NCBI GenBank assembly: GCA_963920705.1
Contig: OY987231.1
Coordinates: forward strand, 16,407,024 to 16,471,023
Source: Odiellus spinosus
Taxonomy: Eukaryota; Arthropoda; Arachnida; Opiliones; Phalangiidae
Reading direction: 5' to 3'
Length of the DNA: 64,000 nucleotides
The notes beneath the pieces are model-generated. The model was not told where the DNA came from. It did no database searches and was given only the letters and a program-made list of their open reading frames with translations. Shown here piece after piece: positions 25,521 to 36,965 of this stretch (position 1 is the stretch's first letter; each line of letters begins with the position of its first letter). Both the position numbers and the translations under genes were made by a program.

Positions 25521-27389
25521 ATATTTCGGATTAAGGGGGAAGGTCGGTATTGTGGCGCCTCTAGTGGATTTTTTGGTAACTTCAATTAGATTAAGAAGTA
25601 GGAGTAGGGACGCTTCAAAAACAACTATATACATGGTGACCGTCTAAGTTATTAATATAAGAAAATAATTATCTGCATATATGGCACAGGCGGCCATATG
25701 CTACTTATTTGAATTTCGTGAGCAATCACTTTAATTTAAAATTCTGATTTTAAATTCGTAATAAATATACCTTTTTTTGTTGATCCAAGGTTACAAGACT
25801 ACTTGGGTAACCCAATTCGATACCTTTGGGGTATATATTTTATATATTAAAAAGTATAATTTAAAAATGAATAATAATATATACTGACGATGTATTGGCG
25901 AAGTGATACGCATTATTATAAACTATATATAGAAAAAAAAGTAGAACGTATATTTACTGACTTAAATACAAGTTCAGGGATTGGGTGTAACTTCATAACG
26001 CTTATGTCACTCTTAAAACAAGCTTTCAACTTTTGTTATTCCAAATAAATACACCGAAGATAATTGGTCAAAAATAGGTTCAAGGCAACTCTTATAATAT
26101 TGCACGGTTTCGCGTTATGAGTTAAAAAAATGGCTCTACATATTTTGGGCTCTATAGTTTGTTGTTTTTGGGGGCGTGGTTATATATATTTGAATTATGC
26201 GATTTTTAAATGTGCAATTCCTCTTTCAAACACTTCAAATCTCTTATTTCTGCACATTTTACTTTGCATCGAGAATGCAAAGTGACTCACGTGATCAGCT
26301 AGCGTTGTTGGATTCATTGTTTCAATTTTAGAACGAATTAAGCTAGCTAGATCGCTCGATATGATTGGACGGGCGCCGGGAATTTATCTCAAGTTTACAG
26401 GTTCTATAAGAATTCACGAGCTTTCAGAAATTAATTTAATATATATTTGAGAAAACGACCAACTTCTTTTTCCTGTCACAAATTAGAATTTAATGCCAAA
26501 ACATATAGTGGGGGTCAAAATTAAGAATAATTAAGAATACACCTATAAATTAAAAACCTCTGGTTCTTTTCATGCCTCGCGATTTATTTTTAGGGATATA
26601 CAGGAGGTTATTGACTTCAGTAATGAATGTTGGTACGTATACACCGTTGAATAAATAATAAAAAAACAAAATCAACGAGAACCGATTCGGGCAGTTTCAA
26701 AAAATAAATCCAGTTATGACGTCAAACGCGAAGAATTTTAACCAGAAGCGAGTTTTCGCTCTGCACGAGGAACCTCTTATTTCTATTTCGTTGAAATTTA
26801 AAAAGGCATTTTTATAAAAATTCTATCATAATTTTATTTATTTTCATTTTTCTTGGAAACATTTAATCAAGTTTAACATCTTTTTATAAATTTCACGGTG
26901 TCATCTAAGAAGAATGAAAGGAAAATAAAATAATCCCGAAAGCAATTAAGATGATTGATTAATTTTTAATATTAATTATATACCATGTTTAATTTTAAAT
27001 TGAAATATGTCTGAGAAGTGAATATTTTAATTAAAAACTGTATCTAACCCGAGTCCAAACTCATTCCAATTCTTAGTTTTGTCAACCTTATTAGCAGATG
27101 GCAAGGATAATTGATTACAAAGATATAGACCCAGACGTGGCGAAATGAGGGCAAAAACATTTGGTGGATGCAAAAAAAAAAGTGAAGCTGCCACGGATTT
27201 CTCATGAGCTCCAAATGGAATTTGAGTAGCATTTTTGGAAATATTGTTAAAAATTCAAAATGAACGGAATAATTAAAATAAATATTTTGTAATCGCAATC
27301 TTCAAATATACAAAACCAAATTTTCCCGAATTCTTTATCTATGGTCGCCAGGTCGCCTGGCTATTATATAGTCTACAATTGATTCTCGC

Positions 27390-27765
27390 GCGTTCAGGCA
27401 CGTGGTAAGGTCGCGTTCAGGCACGTGATAAGGTCGCGTTCGGGCACGTGATAAGGTCGCGTTCGGGCACGTGATAAGGTCGCGTTCGGGCACGTGATAA
27501 GGTCGCGTTCGGGCACGTGATAAGGTCGCGTTCGGGCACGTGATAAGGTCGCGTTCGGGCACGTGATAAGGTCGCGTTCGGGCACGTGATAAGGTGGCGT
27601 TCGGGCACGTGATAAGGTGGCGTTCGGGCACGTGATAAGGTGGCTTTCGGGCACGTGATAAGGTGGCTTTCGGGCACGTGATAAGGTGGCTTTCGGGCAC
27701 GTGATAAGGTGGCTTTCGGGCACGTGATAAGGTGGCTTTCGGGCACGTGATAAGGTGGCTTTCGC
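27390..27765. repeat. 23-bp tandem array with a CACGTG in each unit
   Basis: A 23-bp unit, GCGTTCGGGCACGTGATAAG plus GTC, repeats 16 times without interruption, followed by a partial seventeenth. The left units read GGTCGCGTTC and the right units GGTGGCTTTC, with a transition type between, so variants spread in blocks. CACGTG, a palindromic E-box core, occurs 16 times at 23-bp spacing. Open frames through the array are a consequence of 23-bp periodicity and not evidence of a protein. Confidence 0.95.
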
Positions 27766-30700
27766 GTGATCTTTTTCGTAAAAGTACTTAAACCAGAAAG
27801 TTCTACCTTTCATATGAAAATTTCAGTTAATTACTTTAAGAATAAAACTACGCCATCAACCGAAATATTTTTGGCGTTTTAATTTTGAAGTTTCTTAAAA
27901 AATGCGATAACCAGGAGATATAAAATTTTGAATATGGATTTTTACTAGCATGAAAAATCTAAAAGCATAATCCTTCAGGAAAAAAGATGATAGTCTAACT
28001 TTTATTTGGAGATCATGTAAAACCTTTTTGCATATATCTCCAAATCCAATACATACTGCGGTAAAAATAGTAACGTTTCCTTCGTGAAATTATCCAATTC
28101 ATCAAATTTTAATCGAAATTTTATGATAATTTTTTTCCTTTAATAATATTTAAGGAGGAAGAAATTACAATTTTTTCCTAGTCAGAATTTAAAACGAGCT
28201 CCAAAAGTTTTTTTGGAATAAAACTCAAGATATAAAGCGGCTTATTATAAACCTTAATTTGTTCGCCTCCTAAAACCCGGGAAATTATACGTAACCTTGG
28301 CCTTGAAAATAGTAAAAGTAATTACGTGGACTGGAATGCAATAGAGCATGGATGCGTGGATGCTAAAAAAAGAAGTATCACGCCACCAGTAACGAGTTGT
28401 GCTATGGAAAAACTGGCTCTCCGGGTTTTTTAAACGTGGAAAAACCTGATTAAAAAAGCTTGGTAGAAAAATACACGTGAGAAACGACGGTCATTTCAAG
28501 GTTAGAATCATCTACATCTTTGAAAAAAAAAAAAAAAAAAAAAAAAAACTTTCACTGCCAGCTCTTATGTAATGGCGGTCCTCTGAGAAAGTTTTATTTC
28601 CGCCATTATTCATTTCAAGGTTGAAATTATTTTAGTCCTCTTTCGACTAAATGACATATTAATTGTACCTTCTGGCTTATATGATCGCCGTGTTTTTCTA
28701 AAGCAACGTTAATTGCCTAAATTATAAATAATATCTATATTTCTTGATCAAATATCTCTATTTTGAAAAGCAACTAATCCAAAACGAATATGAATTTTCA
28801 ACCAAATTTCTTTTTTATATTCAGACCTTTGTAAAACGGTTAAAAAGTCTCTATTGCGAAAGATGCTTAGAGACAGATTCATAAATTTCATATACAGAGA
28901 TTCATTCAAGGTGATTTAAGGTGCACACGGTCCAGCTTGGATAATAATTTAGGACAACGCTAGAGGTCGGACACTTGCGAAAATCCCGCACTTTGTGTGG
29001 CCCAAATCCCATAATTTCTAAACGTTCTCTATATATGAAAAATAAATTGAAATTGCCAAATCTATCCCCAAAATAGCTTGAAAAACTCTCAAAAAAACTA
29101 CAATTCCATACATGATAATGGAAAGTGTCCGAATACTACAACGCGTAAGTATTAGTACTGCGTACCCAGAGGTTAAAGGTCAAAGATAATGGGCAGTAAT
29201 TCGGTTTATTGTAATCTAGAGATACGTTTCATGTTCTTTGGTCAGACTCATATTTTAATTGCTTAGTACTTTCCTTCTCTTATTATCAACTTCTGATGTT
29301 ACCATTTTAAAAATACAAATGCAAATAAGTTATAAAATAAAGAAAATAGTCCCTTTTGAATTATACTTCATGTATAATTCTTGTCCCTGATAGCTTACAA
29401 GTATTCTACATAATCTTCTCTCTTAATTCTCTTTTCCAAATATGCCTTAGGTAGTGTGTCATTAGAGGGATTAATAATTAATTGCCTTTTCTAAGAGAGG
29501 CAGGCCAGGGAGGCTGCGGAATTTCAATATAAATTCCCTATATGGACAAATTGCAATGGATTCTTCTTGAAACCCTGCTTAGGGTTTAAGAGTTAATTCA
29601 TATCAATTACTATATACTTAAAACTGTTTTCAAATCGTTATAAATGATTTAATGATCTTTCAAGTTAATAATTCTATTGTTCTACAATGAATTTCTAATC
29701 TAAAATTATCAATAGATATACTGTGAACTCGAATTTATTCTTATTTCGGTCGCCTGTAAAATAATTTTGTTTAACAATTTATAATGATGTTGGAACTAAT
29801 CCGCCAATTAAACCGTAAAATAATTATTCATATATTAGTCGAAACTTTTGCCAAGATTTTTTACTATATTAAAATTCCTTCCAAATACGTTTTCGAATAA
29901 AGTTCTTAAAAGTTGAAAGAAAATTCTTAACGGATATCAAAATCTATTTTTGGCCCTCGTTTATAAAATAGTTTGGCAAAAGTTCAAGCCTTTTCCAAGT
30001 GGAATGCACCCTCAAACTTGGCAACGAAAAAACAGACGACGAAAGGTTCCCTCCCCATAGTCAAACATTCGGAAATTATCACGATCCAAAAGGGTTAAAC
30101 TCAGGGTTTTTTTTGGCCTGAAAGAGAGAAACAGTACGTCGCTCAACTAATTTGTGAACTAATTAAGCTGAGTAGTACAGAGTTTGAGCATTTTTGATTA
30201 CCATTTAATTGCTAATCTTGGCACGAAATCATTTACAATTGTACTGTCATCGATACTCCAGTTTATAATTAGCTTAGCTGCTCATGATTAATTTGACAAG
30301 GCTGTGTTATCACGACATAATCCCGCTTTTCTTCAACAAAAAACGGAACACGTGATAGAATGTCTTTCCGAGAGTTATGTACATTGGTTCAAGATGGGTT
30401 TACAATGAATGAAGCTTAGGTGTAACAAAAACTTTATCATTGCCAACTCATTCTGAACATGACAATACATTCAGAATCTTATTTATCTCTACGAGAGGGG
30501 ATTTAGTAGTTTTGCACGCAATGTAATTTCAAATAAATTTGTACCTTAGTTTCTGTCGTTAACACTCGACAACCAACTCTCATATCACGTGTTGATCACG
30601 TTGTTCTTACACACTGTTATATCAATTTGAAAGGGTTCACATTCTTACGTACTTAGACCAGACGTACTGACATTTAGACAATTGTAAATTTAAAGAAGGT

Positions 30701-32351
30701 ATTTAAGATTTGACAGCGGCTCCGTAGGAAATTTGGAATGCTGTAGGCATATATACATAACCTTAAGTGGGCTTAAGATACGAGACCTCCTATACTGCTT
30801 CTAAAGGTATGCATTTTTTTGGCGTTAGTTCATAACGTCGTAACTAAAGGGTTTAAAACTTGCCAGAAATGTCAAAGTGTGTTAGAAACCTTAAGATTTA
30901 ATAGAACTTATTTTAAAAGTTTTATGTTTAAAATACTTGTAATATAGTCTAACATATCTTCAATTTCTCCTAGTTTATTTTGCGCGAAAAATCTAGAATA
31001 TGAGTTGATTGTGAGTAATTTTTAGAGAAGATACAGTTGAAAAACGTCTTCAACAATTAATACAAAATTGATCAAAATCTCTGTTGATTACAGTGATTTT
31101 AAACCAACCATATATATTTTCACAGCGAAATACACAGAGTTTGTTTCCATTTATTTATAGTTAAATAAAGTAAAGCTGCAGTCGTTGCTAAGGGGGGTAT
31201 GTACTACATAGGCCTCACGGATTGAAAAATGCCTTGCGTGTTAATTTGAAGGGAAAAAAAAAAAAAAAAAATCTATTTTCGTAATGAATGCCAAGGCCAT
31301 GTCACTAGAACAAAAATTTGCTAGGCGTATAAATGGCGACCGCCGTCGAGAGCTTTAAACAGCCACTTGAAACAAAAAAAACACAAGTGTTACCCTTGTT
31401 CAAAAACACATTTACTTAAAATCTAGCTATATGGCAATAATTAATTCTCGGTATCCTAAAACTTGAGTGGTTGAAACGCGCGCACGATTAAGAGGAATGT
31501 TTCAAATCATGATTCTTTCTTAGAACTTAATTAAACTATATCGCTAAGATTACGATACAGTGGGTCAGTTTCAGAAATTCGATATTATATTTTCTCAATT
31601 AGATCTAAAAATCAATGTAGTCACGGTTTATAATCTTGTTATTCGAGTCTTTTATCTTTATTCGTGGCACCCACAAGAAATGCCTTAGGAAGTGTCAGCC
31701 GGCATATTTTAAGAGAAATTTAATTAAAAGCCCGTTCCTCATCTTTCTATAATGATTACGCGTAAATTAATTCGGGTTATTGAATAACATAAAAAGCCTG
31801 TAGCGATAGACCGCTTGGTTTTAGCCGGCGTCGATTCAACGCATGCGCTCGAAGTGTCTGTGCCAATGGGTTTTTTTTCGATAAATAGACAATTGACTTG
31901 GCAATGCGCAAACATAACTGAAGAACAAAGCATAGATATATTAAACGAAAGCCTCGCTTTGTGGGTGTTGCCATCTTAAGGTGGAATTGAGTTTGTGGAA
32001 GGAAATTAATGGAATGGGTTGTTCTAATCCCCAGGGGATGGGGATGTAATCTTTTTTAAATATCTAGTTGTTTTTATCTTTATTGTAATATTCTTATTCT
32101 ATTCTACCCCTTGAGGGATTCAAAGATGTTTTTTGTTTTGTTTTAATGACAAAAATATGTCACTGCCACTTTAAGTCAAAACGCCGGTTGAAAACGGATA
32201 GGGGGACTTGAACTAAAATGAGATAAGAAAATTATTTTATTTTCTATTTTTACGATTAGACGAGTAAGCCGGTTGAAACTGGATTTTACTCCTATATAGA
32301 GATAAACTGCAATTTGCATTTTATAATTTTCTTTACGTACACTTAGTTTAA

Positions 32352-32736
32352 AGGGACAATGCAACCTAACAACGATTCTCTATCGTTTAAAAGGCCTAAT
32401 CCACCAAACAAATATTAAACTAGAAATAAATTTCAAATTTACATGGAAAATAGGCTTAGCTGGGTTTACTTCGCATTGAAGGGTCATCGACCAATGAGCA
32501 AAAACCTTCGTTAAGGCAAGATCTCCATGAGATTTTCAAAAGCATTTAATTTGTCGCTGATCCTTCAATGCGAAGAAATTCAAGATCACCATGAATTCAG
32601 CTAAGCCTATTTTTCCGGGTAACTTTTAAATTTATTTCTAGTTTAATATTGGGTTTGTAATTTTTTTACTGGTGGATTAGGCCTATTTAAACGATAAGGA
32701 ATCGATAAAAAACACTTGTTAGGTAACATTTTCCCT
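32352..32736. mobile_element. TTAA-flanked foldback element, copy 2
   Basis: This element has the same ends (AGGGACAATGCAACC at left, complement at right) and the same arms (GGCTTAGCTGG, TCGTTTAAA) as 17925-18337, with TTAA on both sides. The central loop sequence differs from copy 1: here the arms hold CTTCGCATTGAAGG and its complement. Confidence 0.8.
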
Positions 32737-34469
32737 TTAAATCTAACATGTAACATGATTCCTAAAGATAAACCCGTTTCTCAACGATGGAAATTTTTGA
32801 GGAATTTTGAAAAGATGGTAACGCCTTAATATAATTACACCTACCCTATTGAAACTTATTTTTAGACACAAACTGACGTAAACACAATGTATACATGCAC
32901 CAAAATTTGATTGATTGCGGTGATCAATCAAGTGTGTGAATAATTACTGAATAAATTAGAAAATGTACATAATAGAGATCTTGGGAAATAATATTTCTCA
33001 AAGTTCGCCTCTGTTATAGCAAGCTAAGAGCACTTAGTAGGTTATTTACAGCATGTTACTGAATCACTGTAAAAATACGACGTCACGTCTACTAGCTACA
33101 ACCCCAACTAATAACTCCTTACTGATTAGATTTCTTCAAAAGGGTGCAGCACCAAAACAGAAAATTGTCCGCCACGATGTCTGCTGGATTATGTTTCCTA
33201 ACGTAACTTTTGTCTATTTTATAGGACTTTTTTGGACGTAGGAGCGCAATAATATTAAGTTGTACCATTCCCTTTAAAGCTCATGTCGATATTCATTTCA
33301 GAGAACTGGATACTGAGATGATTTCTGTGGCAAAAGCATTGGATTACGTTGCCAATTAAGGGGTACTGTTCTAGGCTATAAAGATTATAAACTATACATT
33401 GCAATCAAAGGTAGGGTTTTGATACCTCTATTCAAAAAAGGGAAATATTTTCCGGGCTTTTGAGAAATATTCTACTGGCTTTTTGGGAATATTTTCAGGG
33501 TTTTTTGGGAATATTTTGTGTGACTTTGGAGCCTACTTTGAAGCAGTTAAGTTAGACTTATTCGCTAGCGAAACGAGCCTAGGTGGCACTGCGGTCTTTG
33601 ATGCTTTGTCGTCTGCTAAGATGTTGATCACTGGGGAAAACTTCCCTAAAACTCAACACTTCAAATTATCGATTGTAACCGACAAGGCGACACGAATATT
33701 TTACAATTACATATCCAATTTAACCCACAATTTTAATTAAAATATTAATTGAAGTAAAATCGAAAACAATTTTATTAAAATATTTAACTAAAAACTATCC
33801 TTGTAAGATAGGCGCCTGTTACGGGGAAGGGGAATTAAAGTTATTCCAATGCTACTAGCGTAGAAGCAATCAAACGAAGCGAAACCAATCGAAAGTGTTC
33901 TATTTGAAGTTCGTCGACCCTCGATCGCTCGCTTGTTCACCGAAACCCCTATACTATTCAATTTAATACTTTCATTTACTAGATCCATCGTCGAGGTTAA
34001 ATAACAAAAACCTCTTTAAATCTTTTTCTCAAAGCGAGACACGGTTAACCCATATTTTGTAAGGCGGGATTTAATTAATGTAAAAATATTAAATGATAAC
34101 CTTCTTATTCATGGACACAAGCTTTAGAGCTTTTGGAAGCCGTAATGTTGCCAAATATCAACCAGAGAATGACCATGGGAAGAAACCTTTGAAAAATTTG
34201 GGGAGAACACTCATTGAGACGTTTCGCACCGTCAATAGATTAGCCTCATTTTCGCTGACTTCCAAGAAAAATAATTATCGATATTAGTTAGGCAACGATT
34301 TTTTGTAAGAGGGGTATATCTCTTTTAACTAAACTTTGTAGATCTAATTGCATATTGATTCAAAATTTTAGGGGGCCCAAATATCATAACAAAAAAGGAG
34401 TCGTATTGTGATTTTTAGAACTCCTTAATCCGGGTTTGATTAAAACTAATTCCAAAGAAGATCTTAAGA

Positions 34470-35198
34470 CAGGGTTGCCACAGTTTTTTCAGATTCAAAT
34501 TCCCTGACTTTTCAAGGTTTTTCCCTGACCTTTTCCAACGGTTTTCCCTTACCGTTTCAGGTAATACCAGAAGTAGATGAAACCCTCCTTTGAAGTCTAC
34601 TACTCTAATGTTCGATATAGAGCTCCTCTCTATATGAGTAAAATTCACAATTTTACGAGATCGGAGGGGTCCTACTTCATACCCCCTGTCTACGGAAAAT
34701 TGGAAATTCTCTCTCTCCACAAACGACGCCGTTTTTTTGAGGAACTCCAAGCATGCTCCAAGGCTGCTAGAGATATTCGCTCGACGAACTCCCGCTCCAA
34801 ATATATCTACCGTTAGGAGGCGTACGAATCGCGCTTTTTGAAACTAACCCATACAGAGAGGGGTAGACAAGACCAGGGAGTAATAGACTTCAAAGGAGGG
34901 TTTCATCGGCTTCTGGTAATACTACTACTAAAATATGTTAAATTTGTTCGTATTTCCTCAGCCCATATATTTTTCATAAAAAGCTCTACAAATTTTGCAA
35001 TTGCGTTCACCAAACCTTTTGCATGCGTATCTTTGTTCTAATCTATACAACTGACACAGTCAGCTTCAAATATTTTCTGCAGATAATGATTGTAATTTCC
35101 TAGATTCTTGAAAGATCTTTAAATTCCCTGACTTTTTAAGAAATATTTAAATTCCTAGACTTTTCTGGCTCATTTTCAAATTCCCTGACTTTTCCCTG
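34470..35198. mobile_element. CCCTGAC-rich element, copy B, interrupted by a MITE
   Basis: The element starts CAGGGTTGCCACAG, as in copy A (5940-6282), and shares its middle (GCGTATCTTTGTTCTAATC) and its 3' run of TTCCCTGACTTTT motifs. A MITE family A copy (34568-34915) sits inside it, flanked by GTAATAC. The terminal GGCAACCCTG seen in copy A is missing, so the right end is truncated. Confidence 0.75.
34568..34915 (-). mobile_element. MITE family A, copy 4 (nested, 7-bp target duplication)
   Basis: The termini CAGAAG and CTTCTG are intact, with GTAATAC directly on each side as a 7-bp target duplication. It is inserted in the CCCTGAC element at 34470-35198. Its orientation matches the copy at 8050. 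It is slightly longer than the other copies because of a short internal repeat near CTCCAAGCATGCTCCAAGG. Confidence 0.9.
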
Positions 35199-35819
35199 TA
35201 AGAATACTTATGGTGTTAAAACAATTAATGAATCCATAGCAGTAAAAGCGACTTTCATTTTCCTTCGCAAAACGATACGAATTCAATATTTGAGCTCAAT
35301 ATTTAACCATCTATGAAAAGGCTAATCCGCCCTCTTTTTTAATTTATTCATCATCGACACAGGGGTGAATAACTTGATACGTTCTTGACCGTTAATAACC
35401 GGATCTCCCTTCCCTTGTGTGAGGAGATTTTAACACGAATAAACTTAACTCTATTTACTAAAACCCCGCAGCAACGTGTTGTAAGACATACGTGACCCAT
35501 ATTTGTCGTTTCCGACGCCGGTTTGGAAATTATTACGCAGTATATTTATTTTACTCAGTCCCGTATTCTAGCCCTGCTGTTTAATATCATTGGCCCACTT
35601 AATGGACGTTGAACCAAAGAACTGTCGAAATTCCTTTTCGTTACGAAAAATTCGATAAGTGTCATGAATTAACTTATTAACTAACGTATAATTTCTTAAA
35701 ACTATAGCGGGTACACAAATAAATTTGGATTTTGAAATTAATATATATTAGTATTTACAGAAGTCTATAAAAAAAACTTCGAAGGAAGTTCTTAACTTCT
35801 TAAATTCTCTTGGTACTAG

Positions 35820-36124
35820 CAGAAGCGAATGAAACCCTCCTTTGAAGTCTATTACTCCCGGGTCTCGTCTATCCCTCTCTGTATGGGTTATTCTCAAAAA
35901 TCGCGATTCGTACGCCTCCTAACGGTAGATATTTTCGGAGCGGGAATTCGTCCAGCGAATATCTCTAGCAACCTTGGAGTTCGTCAACCAAACGTCGTCG
36001 TCAGGGGGTATGAAGTAGGACCCCTCCAATCTCCTAAAATTGGGAATTTTACCCATACAGAGAGGAGCGCTATATGGAACATGTATGAGTAGTAGACTTC
36101 AAGGGAGGGTTTCATCGGCTTCTG
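35820..36124 (+). mobile_element. MITE family A, copy 5 (internally deleted, 7-bp target duplication)
   Basis: The termini are intact and GTACTAG stands on both sides as a 7-bp target duplication. The copy is about 35 bp shorter than the others: the segment around TTGTGGAGAGAGAGAATT is missing. Orientation is as in the copy at 4672. Confidence 0.85.
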
Positions 36125-36868
36125 GTACTAGTAACTAGTTTCGGTAGAACTATAATAGATAGAACATTATGGTCTGTTTTAAAAAATAACTTAGTGCCTA
36201 TTGTATTAGCCAATCAAAACTAGACTTAAAATTACTTAAAGAGGTAATGGCAGCCCACATTTGTAATTAAAAATTGCGTAGAAGATAATTATCATTTATA
36301 ATTTATCAATTTTTTTAAATTCAATATTTCATTTTGGGACAATTTTGTTTACTTAATATCAAATGCTCATTTCCTCGTCTTAAACTCAATGTAATTAGGT
36401 TTTTTGGCCTTCTAAAAATTTGTAGTCAAGTATGATAGAAATAAAAACTAAACACATTCATAGGTGGCTGTTATTTAAGGAGACAGGGTTATTTAAGGCC
36501 ATGGTTATTTGCGTATCTTTCCATCCATCTATCACCCCATCTTTTTAGTAAATAAGAATACTGGTTGCACTCCACATATACTATTTACAGGAAGTCCTAA
36601 ACTAAACTTCGTAAAATTCTCTTTACTCCTTTTGTTATTCTAATTCATTTCCATAAAGCTAAAGCAAGCCAAACAATATAATTATTTTCCAAGAAAAGTA
36701 AGAGTGAAGGAAAGCCGGTGAAGCGTTTTTTTCCCCAAAATGTGAGGTCAAGGAAGAAAAGCTTTCAGTGTATATGACGATGAAAATTTTGAATCCAATG
36801 TTTACGAGTCGATGACCTAAATCGAGGTAATCCTACCGCCGAGGACGACTTCTATGTAATGTTTATAC

Positions 36869-36965
36869 CTCGTGCTAAAGCGGCCGTCGGGTTTCCGACA
36901 TTTTTAATGATGAGCCTTGGGCCGTTTCGCAGTATTTCCGAAAGCGTTCCACTTTTTTCATCCAT
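36869..36965 (-). CDS. Candidate first coding exon, gene unknown
   Basis: On the minus strand an ATG in good context (AGAAATGGATG) opens 32 codons beginning MDEKSGTLSEILRNGPR and ending at the donor CGAG|GTATAAAC in phase 1. GC content is higher than in the flanks. I do not recognise the protein. It could be the start of a gene that continues to the left on the minus strand. The exon at 11723-11829 does not join it directly in phase. Confidence 0.35.

Larger units (their letters stand above)
21311..36868. other. Gene-poor stretch with many repeats
   Basis: No supported gene was found here. The stretch holds a perfect hairpin (21925-21970), a dispersed repeat (22612-22750), TIR and MITE elements (24221, 25184, 32352, 34568, 35820), a CCCTGAC element (34470) and the 23-bp satellite (27390). 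Isolated ATGs in good context occur, for example ATAAATGGCGACC at about 31330 on the plus strand and AAGATGGCAAC at about 31974 on the minus strand. Neither leads into a frame I can connect to anything. Confidence 0.5.

Noticed and set aside
25283-25634. Open frames sharing KPSFEVYYS and similar peptides at several places (8026-8497, 25283-25634, 34415-35041, 35829-36092)
   Set aside because: The shared peptides come from the MITE family A sequence itself. The frames are short, start at arbitrary points and include terminal inverted repeats.
27335-27813. Three overlapping minus-strand open frames rich in ITCPNATLSRA
   Set aside because: They are products of the 23-bp satellite: all three frames read the same repeat and none has codon or splice evidence.
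33788-33988. Minus-strand 66-codon frame beginning MDLVNESIKLNSIG
   Set aside because: Composition is acceptable, but there is no splice partner, no family resemblance and no promoter signal. It was left unannotated.
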